From the NCBI RefSeq assembly GCF_002575655.3, contig NC_053037.3:143541207-143605206 (forward strand): a stretch of DNA of 64,000 nucleotides, given 5' to 3'. The notes beneath the pieces are model-generated. The model was not told the DNA's origin. It did no database searches and saw nothing but the letters and a program-made list of their open reading frames with translations. This document shows, piece by piece, positions 1 through 12,000 of this stretch; positions within the stretch are counted from its first letter, which is position 1, and each line of letters begins with the position of its first letter. This stretch comes from Aegilops tauschii subsp. strangulata. Taxonomy: Eukaryota; Streptophyta; Magnoliopsida; Poales; Poaceae. The translations under genes were made by a program, and so were the position numbers.

Positions 1-790
1 GAACTATCGGTTTGGTTTGGCCAACTAGATTGGTTTTTCTTGCAATGGGAGAAGTGCTTAGCTTTGGGTTCAATCTTGCGGTGTCCTTTCCCAGTGACAG
101 TAGGGGAAGCAAGGCACGTATTGTATTGTTGCCATCGAGGATAAAAAGATGGGGTTTTCATCATACTGCTTGAGTTAATTCCTCTACATCATGTTATCTT
201 ACTTAATGCGTTACTCCATTCTTTATGAACTTAATACTCGAGATGCATGCTGGATAGCGGTCAATGTGTGGAGTAATAGTAGTAGATGCAGAATCATTTC
301 GGTCTAATTGACACGGACGTGATGCCTATATTCATGATCATTGCCTTAGATATCGTCATAACTTTGCGCTTTTATATCAATTGCTGGGCAGTAATTTGTT
401 CACCCACCGTATTATTTTCTATCTTGAGAGAAGCCTCTAGTGAACCCTATGGCCCCCGGGTCTACTTTCCATCATATAAGTTTCCGATCTACTATTTTGC
501 AATCTTTTACTTTTCGATCTATAAACCAAAAATACAAAAAATATGTACTTTATCGTTTATCTATCTCCATCAGATCTCACTTTTGCAAGTAACCGTGAAG
601 GGATTGACAACCCCTTTATCGCGTTGGGTGCAAATTGTTTGATTTTTTGTGCAGGTTTTCGGTGATTTGTGCGTTCTCTCCTACTGGATTGATACCTTGG
701 TTCTCAAACTGAGGGAAATACTTATCTCTACTTTGCTGCATCACCCTTTCCTCTTCAAGGAAAAAACCAACACAAGCTCAAGAAGTAGCA
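1..790 (+). repeat. 3' part of the 5' LTR
   Basis: It aligns with the corresponding part of the 3' LTR (about 5334-6008), with scattered substitutions. It ends in ...AAGTAGCA just before a 10 bp spacer and the primer site. The start of this LTR lies before the window. The 118-codon open frame at 286-642 recurs in the other LTR at 5616-5972 and is part of the LTR, not a gene. Confidence 0.85.
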
Positions 791-801
791 GGAAGAATTT
801 C

Positions 802-819
802 TAGCGCCGTTGCCGGGGA
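802..819 (+). other. Primer binding site, tRNA-Asp type
   Basis: Reads TAGCGCCGTTGCCGGGGA. It differs at one base from TGGCGCCGTTGCCGGGGA, the complement of the 3' end of plant tRNA-Asp. Other copies in this window are at 46026-46043 (perfect), 48062-48079 and 41606-41623 (minus strand, degraded). Confidence 0.85.
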
Positions 820-1024
820 GATCTACGCCAAGTCAAGACATACCAAGTACCCATCATAAACTCTTATCTCTTGCATTACATTATTCACCATTCGCCTCTT
901 GTTTTCCTCTCCCCCACTTCTAAAATGATTTTCGATAAGATTTGCCTTTTCTTCGCTCCTCTTCCATTCGTCTTCTTCGCTTGCCTTTTGTGGGCTTGTG
1001 CGTTAGATCTCTTATCTTTCCTTC

Positions 1025-1809
1025 ATGGAAAGTCCTGGCAGCATTGTTAGCACTCCCGATAATGAAGTCCTCAACTTTAAACAAAGGGAGGGAGGAAATT
1101 TAAAAGATGCTTGGTATAGAATTTGTAATGGTCAAAATAGATCTACTCGAAAGCAATCTACTGTCATTCTTCTTAGTAATTTTTATGTGGGCGTTACTCC
1201 TTGGAATAGATATGTTCTAGATACCATTACCAGGAGTAATTTCTTGGGGAGCCATACTTTTGATTCCTACAATTCTATGATAGATTTGTTAGGCCCACCA
1301 CCTCTTTTGATCAATGGAACTATTTAACCTTGGAACATGTGATGCAAAGGCTTGATATTATTGAGAATAAAATTGCTACCATTGAGTTGATTGAAAATTT
1401 GGATAAAAAGATTCATAATAAGATTACTCAATATGGATCTAAGGTAGGAGTTACTTTAAAGAATCTTAAAGAAAAGGAACCCATAGTTAATGAAAAGATA
1501 GATCAAGATTCTACTAGAATTGGCAAACTAGAGGATATTATTACCAGCTTGGGTTCCGGTTTTTCCTCTCTTAAAACTACTCAAAATCTTCCTCCTACTA
1601 AGACTACCAAGTTTATTTACATTCCTAAGAATAAGGGTGAACCTTCTAGTAAATAAAATGAAGATCTTAAAACAATAAGTGTTTACCCCAATTTTTTTGA
1701 TATTATTAAGGAACCAATTGCCACGAGTGAATTTCTTGATTTCTTGCCTAGGAGTTTGATCATTGATAAAACCAAAGAATCTCCTAAGGATTACAAGTGT
1801 GCAATTTAA
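1025..1809 (+). pseudogene. Gag-like ORF of the first LTR element, decayed
   Basis: The first segment (1025-1327, 100 codons) has a Trp-Tyr-Arg motif at residues ~30-32 within a region like retrotransposon gag helices. A frame change near 1325 leads to 1330-1656, which is rich in Lys, Glu, Ile and Leu and looks like a coiled coil. A stop at 1654 is followed by more in-frame sequence up to the TAA near 1809. Read as one damaged ORF of ~260 codons, this is a structural Gag-like protein without protease. No zinc knuckle is visible. The frameshift and internal stop argue that this copy is dead. I recall similar ORFs in wheat elements but cannot check homology here. Confidence 0.6.
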
Positions 1810-4563
1810 GAATTGCATACCGAAGATGACAATACCTAGATCTATTCGTGTTTTTATGCCTAGCTAAGGGTGTTAAACAATAGCGCTTGTTGGGAGGCAA
1901 CCCAATTTTATTTTTGTTTTTGCTTTTTAGGTTATGTTTTGCATTAAATAATTCATCTAGCCTCTGGTTATATGTGGTTTTGTGTTTTAATTAGTGTTTG
2001 TGCCAAGTTAGACCTTTTGGATGGCTTACGGTGATAGTTAATTTGATCTTGCTGAAAAACAGAAACTTTTGCGCCCAGCCCCAGAATTTTCAAAAATCAC
2101 AAAAGCGTGATAAAATTCTGAATTTTTTGACACAAGATTGATATACAAATTGCCTCGGTTGTCCTAGTTTTTCAGAATTTTTGGAGTTACAGAAGTATTC
2201 GAGAGTTACAGATTACTACAAACTATTCTGTTTTTGACAGATTCTGTTTTCTATGTGTTGTTTGCTTATTTTGATGAATCTACGGCTAGTATCGGGGGTA
2301 TGAACCATGGAAAAGTTGGAATACAGTAGATATTACACCAATATAAATAAAGAATGTGTTCACAATAGTACCAAAAGTGGTGATTTATTTTCTTATACTA
2401 ACGGACCTTATGAGATTTTCTGTTGAGTTTTGTGTTGTGAAGTTTTCAAGTTTTGGGTAAGGATATTATGGACTATGGAATAAGGAGTGGCAAGAGCCTA
2501 AGCTTGGGGATGCCCCAGAAGGCAACCCCTCTTTCGTCTTCCTCTATCGGTAACTTTACTTGAGGCTATATTTTTATTCACCACATGATATGTGTTTTGC
2601 TTGGAGCGTCTTCTATGATTTGAGTCTTTGCTTTTTATTTTGCCACAATCATCCTTGTTGTACACACCTTTTGAGAGGGACACGCATGAATCGTGATTTA
2701 TTAGAATACTCTATGTGCTTCACTTATATCTTTTGGGCTACACAATTTTGCTCAAGTCCTCCACTTATATCTTCTTCGAGCACGACGGTGGTTTTATTTT
2801 ATAGAAAGTAATGAACTCCCATGCTTCACTTATATTATTTTGAGAGTTTTTAAACAGCATGGTAATTTGCTTTGGTTATAAATTTAGTCCTAATATGATA
2901 GGCATCCAAGAGGGATATAATAAAACTTTCATATAAAGTGCATTGAATACTATGAGAAATTTGATTCCTAATGATTGTTTTGAGATATGAAGATGGTGAT
3001 ATTAGATTCATGCTAGTGATTAGTTCTGAATTTGAGAAATACTTGTGTTATGGTTTGTGAGTCCCGTAGCATACACGTATGGTGAACCGTTATGTAACGA
3101 AGTTGGAGCATGAGATATTTTTTGATTCTCTTCCTTATGAGTGGCGGTCGGGGACGAGCGATGGTCTTTTCCTACCAATCTATCCCCTAGGAGCATGCGC
3201 TTAGTACTTCGTTTCGATGACTAATAGATTTTTGCAATAAGTATGTGAGTTCTTTATGACTAATGTTGAGCCCATGGATTATACGCACACTCACCCTTCC
3301 ACCATTGCTAGCCTCTCTTGTGCCGCGCAACTTTCGCCGGTACCATAAACCCACCATATACCTTCCTCAAAACATACACCATACCTACCTATTATGGCAT
3401 TTCCGTAGCCATTCTGAGATATATTGCCATGCAACTTTCCACCATTCCGTTTGTTATGACACGTTCCATCATTGTCATCTTGCTTTGCATGATCATGTAG
3501 TTGACATCGTATTTGTGGCAAAGCCACCTTTCATCATTTTTTATGCATGTCGCTCTTGATTCATTGCACATCCCAGTACACTGCTGGAGGCATTCATAGA
3601 GTCATATTTTTGTTCTAGTATCGAGTTGTAATTTTTGAGTTGTAAGTAAATAAAAGTGTGATGATCTTCATTATTAGAGCATTGTCCCATGTGAGGAAAT
3701 AAAATAAAATGAAGAGAGAAAAGGCCAAAAAATGAGAAGGCCCCAAAAAAAGAAAAAAAGAGAAATAAAAAATGAGAGAAAAAGAGAGAAGGGGCAATGT
3801 TACTACCCTTTTACCACACTTGTGCTTCAAAGTAGCGCCCTGATCTTCATGATAGAGAGTCTCCTATGTTGTCACTTTCATATACTAGTGGGAACTTTTC
3901 ATTATAGAACTTGGCTTGTATATTCCAACGATGGGCTTCCTCAAATTGCCCTAGGTCTTCATGAGCAAGCAAGTTTGATGCACACCCACTTAGTTTCTTT
4001 TTGAGCTTTCATAAACTTATAGATCTAGTGCATCTGTTGCATGGCAATCCCTACTCACTCACATTGATATCTATTGATGGGCATCTCCATAGCCCGTTGA
4101 TACGCCTAGTTGATGTGAGACTATCTCCCTCTTTTTGTCTTCTCCACAACCACCTTCTATTCCACCTATAGTGTTATGTCCATGGCTCACGCTCATGTTT
4201 TGCGTGAAAGTTGAAAAGGTTTGAGAACACAAAAAGTATGAACCAATTAATTGGCTTGTCATCAGAGTGGTGCATGATTTGAATATTTTGTGTGATGAAG
4301 ATGGAGCATAGCCAGACTATATGATTTTGTAGGGATAAGCTTTCTTTGGCCATGTTTTTTTCAGAAGACATAACTGCCTTGTTAGTATGCTTGAAGTATT
4401 ATTGTTTTTATGCCAATATTAATGTTTTTGTTTTGAATCTTATGGATTTGCCACAATAAAGAAAATTACACGAATAAATATGTTAGGTAGCATTGCACAT
4501 CAAAAATTCTGTTATTATCATTTACCTACTCGAGGACGAGCAGGAATTAAGCTTGGGGATGCT
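1810..4563 (+). other. Non-coding 3' internal region of the first LTR element
   Basis: About 2.75 kb without a supportable gene. It starts with a conserved block holding the inverted repeat TTGGG-AGGCAA-CCCAA (1890-1905) and contains a purine-rich stretch at about 3705-3800. It ends in AATTAAGCTTGGGGATGC, the polypurine tract, directly before the 3' LTR. Much of it is recognisably shared with 36687-39480 (opposite strand) and 49704-52533. Short ORFs here are not conserved in frame between copies, so I list none. Confidence 0.7.
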
Positions 4564-6008
4564 TGATACGTCTCCAACATATCTATAATTTTTTATTGTT
4601 CCATACTATTATATTATTTATTTTGGATGTTTTATATGCATTAATATGCTATTTTATATTATTTTTGGCACTAACCTATTAACCTAGAGCACGGTGCCTG
4701 TTCCTATTTTTCCCTGTTTTTGAGTTTCAGAGAAAAGGAATAACAAACGGAGTCAAAACGGAATAAAATCTTCGTGATGATTTTTCTTGGACCAGAAGAC
4801 AACCAGGAGACTTGGATATGAAGTCGGAGGAGCCACAAGGCGGCCACAAGGATGGTAGGGCGCGCCCCCCACCCTTTTGGGCCCCTCGTGCACCTCCTGA
4901 CCTAATTCTTTCACATATATATTCCCATATATCCCAAACCACCAGAGGCATCCACGAAAACACTTTTCCACTGCCGCAACCTTCTGTACCCATGAGATCC
5001 CATCTAGGGACCTTTTCCGGCACCCTGCCAGAGGGGGATTCGATCAGAGAGGGCTTCTACATCAACTCTATTGTCGTTCCGATGAAGCGTGAGTAGTTTC
5101 CCACAGACCTACGAGTCCATAGCTAGTAGCTAGATGGCTTATTCTTTCTCTTTGTTTCTCAATACCATGTTCTCCTCGATGTTCTTGGAGATCTATTCGA
5201 TGTAATACTTTTTGCGGTGTGTTTGCCGAGATCCGATCAATTGTGTATTTATGATCAGCTTATCTATGAATATTATTTGAATCTTCTCTGAAATATTTTA
5301 TGCATGATTTGATATCTTTGTAATTCTCTTCAAACTATCGATTTGGTTTGTCCAACTAGATTGGTTTTTCTTGCAATGGGATAGTGCTTAGCTTTGGTTT
5401 CAATCTTGTGGCGTCCTTTCCTAGTGATAGTGGGGACAGCAAGGTGCGTATTGTATTGTTGCCATCGAGGATAAAAAAGATGGGGTTTCATCATATTGCT
5501 TGAGTTAATTCCTCTACATCATGTCATCTTACTTAATGCGTTACTCTGTTCTTTATGAACTTAATACTCTAGATGCATGCTGGATAGTGGTCGATGTGTG
5601 GAGTAATAGTAGTAGATGCAGAATCGTTTCGGTCTACTTGACACGGATGTGATGCCTATATTCATGATCATTGCCTTAGATATCGTCATAACTTTGCGCT
5701 TTTCTATCAATTGCTGGGCATTAATTTGTTCACCCACCGTATTATTTTCTATCTTGAGAGAAGCCTCTAGTGAAACCTATGGCCCTCGGGTCTATTTTCC
5801 ATCATATAAGTTTCTGATCTACAATTTTGCAATCTTTTACTTTCCGATCTATAAACCAAAAATACCAAAAATATTTACTTTATGTTTTATCTATCTCCAT
5901 CAGATCTCACTTTTGCAAGTAACCGTAAAGGGATTGACAACCGCTTTATCACGTTGGGTGCAAGTTGTTTGATTGTTTGTGCAGGTATTCAGTGATTTGT
6001 GTGTTGTC
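4564..6008 (+). repeat. 3' LTR of the first element, cut at its end
   Basis: Starts TGATACGTCTCC right after the polypurine tract and runs to 6008, where TGTCGGCG of another LTR begins. By comparison with 46504-48050 and 52534-54101 (~1.55 kb) roughly 140 bp of the end is missing. Confidence 0.85.
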
Positions 6009-7416
6009 TGTCGGCGTTCTGGGAACGGGGGTCCCCAGACTTGCCTGCCTGCGGCCCATGGCGTGGCTCCACAAGCGGGCCCGTACGGCCCTTCTTCACC
6101 AACAAGCACTCAAGACCATCGCGAGGGGCCAAGCCTCGCGAGGCGGACGACACAAGACCTCCTCGAGAGCGGCCTCATTAGGCTGGCTGGTGAGGGGCGA
6201 TGAGATCAAGGCAAGGCAAACCTCGCAAGGATCTCATGACGTGAGCCATGACGACCAAGGCCAGGCGGGCGCCAGCGCGCACAGTGTCCTTGCTTCCTCT
6301 TTGGTGCTAAGGAGGCAAGCGAAGCGAGGAGTATCGAGGCGTCAAGCAAAGGTTTCATATCGGTGCAACGAGACCAAGACCAGCAGGACGGCAAGACGGA
6401 GGTCACCGTGGAGCCCAGTACGGCGTCACCAACAGAGCCTTTGGCAGGCGAAGACTACTTTTGTCAGGATAAGCTGTACTACTTGCCCCCTTTCAAATTG
6501 GCCGTTGTTGGCTCCCTTCCCGCTCTATATTTGGGAAGAGGGCAGGGCCTCTATAAATAGGATTAGCCACCACAGTAGGTGGGGATCCCAACTCGGACTG
6601 AGTCTCAAATCACCTCACCTTGGATTAGATCTAGTTCATCCTCACACCCACAAGTTAACGAAGCACAACAACACCTCTCCTCAGGAGGCTGTTCTTCCCC
6701 TTGTACAGTTCATCCTCAGCCAAAGAGGCAATCCACCACCACGACACTGGAGTAGGGTATTACACCAAAACGGTGGCCCGAACCAGTATAGATGTTGTGT
6801 CTCGTGTGTTGAGAGTTCGCCGTGCTTAGCCTAGGGATCACGAAGCGTGTGAGGGCGTGATTGGTGAGGGGGGATCTTCGCGCGCACCCCAGTGTTTGAA
6901 CCTTAAGTGTTTTGCTGGAACCCGAAATCCGACATTTGGTGCGCCAGGTAGGGGTGCGCTTAAGCCTTCTTCTCGTTGATCCGTGCTTCACCGCTCCACG
7001 ACATCCATGGCGGACGCTCGTCGCGCCCGCGCTGAGCGCCGGACCGCCCTCGCCGTTCAGACGGCCCCGTCGGCGGGCCTCCCCATCGTTCTCCTTCGCC
7101 TGCCGCCAACGCCGCCACTGGCCCGGCGAGGAACGAGCAGCAAGCATCCTCGCTCCACCCCTCGGTGCGGAATGATGGTCGCACCGCTATCCCGTCGCTG
7201 ACCCCCGCTGGTTCGTCGTCTCACGCTCGTCGCGCTCCTACAGACGCGCGGGCCGTGCTACTCATGCCACACAAGCTCATGCGTTATCGCCCGGTCAACG
7301 ATCTCTACGAGGATTGGCTGGACCGCATCGTTGAACTTGTCAGTGCCGCAGCGGGCTCCCCTACACTGTCCCTCTCGCTGCCTCGCCCTCCGCCGGCTAC
7401 GGGTGACGTGGCTCAT
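6009..7416 (+). mobile_element. Second Gypsy-type LTR element: 5' LTR, primer site and start of gag
   Basis: A 926 bp LTR (6009-6934) starts TGTCGGCG and ends CCGACA. It has a TATA-like CTATAAATAG at 6551-6560. It is followed after two bases by TGGTGCGCCAGGTAGGGG (6937-6954), a typical primer site form in grass Gypsy elements. The internal region is GC-rich and is interrupted at 7417 by a CACTA end. The remaining internal region and 3' LTR are not in the window, so the element is either truncated or continued far away. The five bases before it are TTGTC, but the partner target duplication cannot be checked. Confidence 0.8.
7007..7416 (+). pseudogene. N-terminal gag fragment of the second Gypsy element
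   Basis: An ATG 52 bp after the primer site opens an Ala/Arg-rich frame (7007-7201). The reading then appears to continue in another frame at 7165-7416, where an acidic and hydrophobic stretch with LYEDWLDRIVEL resembles a gag helix. The CACTA end at 7417 cuts it. Placement after LTR and primer site is the main reason to call it gag; no complete domain is visible. Confidence 0.45.
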
Positions 7417-8740
7417 CACTACAAAAAAATACACTTCCGTGATGATACGTGTTTGTCACAATAGGTCACGTTTTCTGTCATGCATGTACATCCATGAGAA
7501 ATTTATGACAGAATCAAGATAGTCATACCTGTGCTGTCATAGAAGTGTTCCATGACATTACAAAAATTATCCTCACAGAAGTGTCCACTTCCATGACGAT
7601 AAATCGCGCGTCACAGAAGTGCTTTCGTCAAGGGTGACCGACACGTGGCATCCACCGTAATGGAACGCCGTTAAGCTATCGGGTCCGGTTTTGGATCCGA
7701 TAACCCGTTAACAGCCCCGACCAATGGGGATTTTCCACGTGTAAAATCATCATTGGCTGGAGGAAACACGTGTCGGCTCACCGTTGGGACAGATGTCATC
7801 CACTCATTGGACCCAAAGCGCCTATGATACGTCGACACGTGGCACGGCCCAACAGAGGCCCATATAGGTTAAAAAGGCCGGCCCAATCAAAGGCCCGTAG
7901 TACTTACTCAGGTACTAGTGGGCCATCCCAATAACGGGCTGCTTAATAAAGGCCCATTTACGGTCTGAAGCCAGATCTGGCCCGTTAATTGTTCGCCAAA
8001 TATTTGGGCCCATTTATGGCCCGAAGCCAGATCTAGCCCGTTAATTGTTCGCCGAATATTTGGGCCCAATTACAGCCCAGTGACTTTCGCCCTGTTAGAG
8101 GCCCGATGTAGACATGGGCCCATTTCAGCCTGGTGTGACTTTCAGCCTGGGAATGGCCCGTGCTGCCCATGGGCCATATATGGTCCGACAGGACATCGGG
8201 CCCACTAACGGCCCGTGATAAAGGTGGCAACAGTTAAGCCCAACATTACTTTGGGCCCGTTAAAGGCCTGTCGCATAATTCGGCCCGCTGATGTCTGTAC
8301 TAAGCTTTCGGCCTCTTAAAGGCCCATGATATCAGTGGGCCAACTAAGGCCCGAGATATGTTTTGGCCTGGTAACTGCCCGTGATATAACTGGGCCCAAA
8401 AAGGCCCTGTTTACATTTCAGCCTACTGAAGGCCCGTCGACGACTAGTGAAAATTCAGGCCCAATATGCATTTCGGCTTGCTAAAGGCCCATGGTTTCAT
8501 CGTGGCCGTAACAGGCCAGTACAATATTTAGCCTGTTAATGGCCCAGCGCTACCTAGGCCAAACTAAGCGTTGGGTCCACAAAAGGCCCAACTAAAATAT
8601 AGGCCGGTGTAAGTTGGGCCTCGCGCAAAGTGTGAAGGACCCAATGATTTGGGCCCAAGAAAGATGCAGGCCGGCCCAATTGTGGCCCGCTAAACACCAG
8701 ACCCATTAGAGGCGAATGTTTTGGCCCGGTCGACTATATC
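7417..8740 (+). mobile_element. Left end of a CACTA (En/Spm) transposon with subterminal repeats
   Basis: Starts CACTACAAAAAAATACACTT, the terminal signature of CACTA elements, inserted in the gag of the neighbouring LTR element after CAT. From about 7850 to 8740 there are many copies of a short motif around GGCCCGTTAA and GGCCCAT in both orientations. Such arrays are where En/Spm-type transposases bind. The matching right terminus, ending in GTAGTG, was not found downstream. The element may include the genes to 13.8 or 18.8 kb, or have lost its right end. Confidence 0.75.
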
Positions 8741-9049
8741 TGATTTTTTCAGATAGCGAATGATGGCAGTAACTAGTAGGAATTAAGAACAAACCTACTC
8801 TATACAATAATGAAATTACGGCATAGTAACTAAGAATAAACCTACACTATACAATAAACAATTTATTGTATATTACATCCACTGGGCATCAAAGTTCGCC
8901 ACCAGTGATCATAACGTGCAACGAAGAAGCAGATTACAAAAACTGGGCACCATTGCAGCGTAACAAAATAATACTGAACCGAGACCACTTCCAAGATAGG
9001 TCAAGAAAGGTTAGCCTTGCGCGGGAACTGCTGCGCAAGCTGCTAAGCA

Positions 9050-12000
9050 AGGCTGTGAGACCGGCCTAGCATGTCGGTCATAGCTTCCAGGTGTAGCTGT
9101 TTAGCGATGAGGTTCTCATAGGTGTTCTCCGCAATCTTTCTTAGAGATAGGACTTCAAGTCGAAGTTGAGTTGCAGAATGCCTTTCGGCTAGAACTTGGG
9201 ACTAAAGAAGCCGAACTGATTTAGACAACGAATTATGTGAGCTTGTCTGACTGCCAGTCTCAAGTAACTTGAACACTGCATCAAGACAATACTTTGGGGT
9301 TGTCTCCCTATCTTCAAGATGTTTTGCCTTCTTTGCTGCAATATATGTTGGGTTTGTCTCACAGCCTTCAGCAGACTTGTGCATCCCATCAGGCATATCA
9401 CCCTGAAACAAAGCGGAGAGATGACAGGTTTTGCACATGTATAAACAAAGATGATAACTGTGCTATCAATTCCATCCAATTTAAAATTAGAAAATAAAGA
9501 GTAAGTTCAAAATATCAATAGCATAATTTGGCATTGTTCATAATGCGGGGAGCTTCACCACACTACTGGATTACCATGTCAACATAACAAGCATAGATTA
9601 AGGGCAAAGAAAATCATTGTATCTATTTTGGTTAATGTGCATGGCATGTTGTTCATATCATCAGCCACATCAGTAAGATAAAAAAGGAGATGACAAGGTG
9701 CAAACGTGGGCTGCTTCACCACACACTAGATTATAGATCCACAAAAATAAGCATACATATAGGGAGTATTGAGTAATGTGCATGGTATGAATAAGGAATT
9801 TGGTTTTACAAGTAAAACTTAGAACTTACGGTTCTTGCGAACATGCATTTTGGTAGAAACAGCAAACTAAACAGCAGTAAACAATAGGGAGTATGAGTAA
9901 ATTAAACAGCAGTTGAGGATAAAGGCTTTAGAAGGACTGACTTACATTAACAGTTAACACCGGCTTTATAATGCCCTTCTCCATGTCAAGGGAAGGATAA
10001 CTCAAGAATTCCAGCACAGAATCTTCTTCATAAGCATTGCCTGTACTCTACATTTTGTAGAGAGTAATTATAGATATGATAATACTAGAAGGGATAGAAG
10101 ATAATGAAGATAAGATGCAGATTGATGCTACATAATCAACTACCAATCCCTGGAAGTACAAGCATTACAGGACAAAATGTACTGACAAGAGCAATGGGCT
10201 ACACTTTTGCACTGTCATTGTCTGTGTATTTTACTTTTTGGTAAGATTAAATATAGATCTGATCTTTTTTAGTAAATGGTGGGCGAGGGAGATAAGATTC
10301 AGAATGCTACACAATGAACCAATCCCTCTTCCCATAATACAAGAGTGTTTTGAACACTGGTGTACTGTACAAAACGTTCTTATATTATGGGATGGAGGGA
10401 GTAGTTGTTAATGTAAGTACAGTGATAGACGAAGTTCAGTCCTTACAAGAGGACTGCAGAGCTAAACCTCTTCAAAAGCATTGGGTTGATTCTAAATTTA
10501 TGTAAGAGTCCATACGGATCTTATAATGTCCACCAAATGGACGATAACGAGGCTAACATGTGCAGTGATGCTACATAATCAAACAGCTATGAAAGTAAGT
10601 ATGGTCATACAGGGCAAGAGGTACTCACGAGAGCAATGCAGTGTGCAGTATAGTTGCGAGATTCTGTGGTCCCTTGAGAATGAATGTTCTTCTGCTAACA
10701 GTTTTCGTACAAGTGAGACGTTAAGGCAATTGCAGAAATGTAGTTGAAATTGTGATGTGATATCATAGATAGTACCTTACGCTGCTGCTGAGACCAATGT
10801 GTAACAAGATTATTCCAGTCACCGTCAGATAAATGTAGCACCGGAGACTTTACAGAAATTCGTTTAGAGGCTTGCCATCGAAGTGCGCTTGCCTTAGGTA
10901 GGAACGATACTTCATCAACGAGTGCTTGAAAAGTGCAACCAACCCTTGCTCATCTTCACAATCCAGTTTGGTCCTCGCCTATTTAAAAGAATGAAATCTT
11001 GTGTATTCTGTCAGCAGAAACATATGCAGCAATGACCATGAATAACATTAGTACATTACTTACGGGTAAGTTGCGGAGGAAGACTGGAAATTGTTCTATG
11101 TCTGCGGTATAATCCTTCCATGAAGGAAAGATGTGCACAAAGTTCCTGACAACAATATAAGCTTTGTCTTATAAACTAGGAAGAAATGGAACAGGGGTCC
11201 TATTTGCTGCAATTGGGGCTCTCTCTGGTTGGAAAAGGGATTTGGCAACTGGATTTGGTGTACTCTTTGCTGGAATGGGGGTTTTGCGTCGTAGAGTTGG
11301 TGCTATGTCAACTGGCATAATCATAATGTTTGCTGCAGTTGGGTCTACTAAGTTGGGGCATCAGAAATGACCAGTGTAGTAGGGCTAGAGTCTGCTAGAG
11401 TTGGGGTGTTTTGCGGGTAAGGTGATATTGCAACTACACCTAATGGGCTATTTGATTTATCAGGTGCCACTACCTTTTCCCAATACTTTGCTTGTGCTCC
11501 TCGACGATCAGCAATCGCCCTCTTCCTTTTGAACGTCTGATACACAAGAACAGCATTTGAATGGATAAATATGGTATGATGACAGATGGAATATGTACTG
11601 AAAATGGATAGGCAGGGTGTATTCACATACACGATGTGTAAACTAAGCTAATGGCAGTTCAATAAAGTAGAAGCAATGCAAAGCATCAGTTGCAAGATAT
11701 GTGCGACAAATATAACCTTGGAAAGTTAGAGCAAGCACCTTGATGGGTGAATAAGATAGGGCATCTTCCTCTGACTCCTCCACTAGGGAGCTACATTGAC
11801 TTAGGTCTCCCTCTAGCTCAGAATCACTGTTAGGATCATATTCTGAGCATGAATCTGTAGGTGGAGAGTGTTTGCATTGCATTGCATCCAGACTTGATTT
11901 CAGTCCCTTAATGCCAAGTTTGACAGCAATGGCATTGTTCTGCTTTATTCTTTTCATGCGCGCAAGCTCATAATCATTATGATGCTGTTCAGAATCTGAG

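Larger units (their letters stand above)
1..6008 (+). mobile_element. Non-autonomous Gypsy-type LTR retrotransposon, both ends incomplete
   Basis: The visible parts are the 3' portion of the 5' LTR (1-790), a primer binding site (802-819), a decayed gag-like ORF (1025-1809), a long non-coding 3' internal region and a 3' LTR starting at 4564. The LTR starts TGATACGTCTCC, as in the two complete related elements at 35114-43206 and 46504-54101. No protease, reverse transcriptase or integrase is encoded, so it would need enzymes supplied in trans. Its 3' LTR stops at 6008, where another element begins, and the missing ~140 bp of LTR end is not found elsewhere in the window. The family resembles the Sabrina/WHAM group, from memory. 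Confidence 0.85.

Noticed and set aside
286..642. 118-codon ORF repeated at 5616-5972, seemingly a conserved small gene
   Set aside because: Both copies are corresponding parts of the two LTRs of one element, so duplication is explained by the LTR structure.
5965..6834. 289-codon plus-strand ORF
   Set aside because: It lies entirely within a boundary of two LTRs (6009-6934 is an LTR) and has no family features. GC-rich LTRs often give such frames.
7850..8740. CRISPR-like appearance of regularly spaced GGCCCGTT motifs
   Set aside because: Spacing and orientation vary, there are no unique equal-length spacers, and the DNA is a plant CACTA subterminal region.
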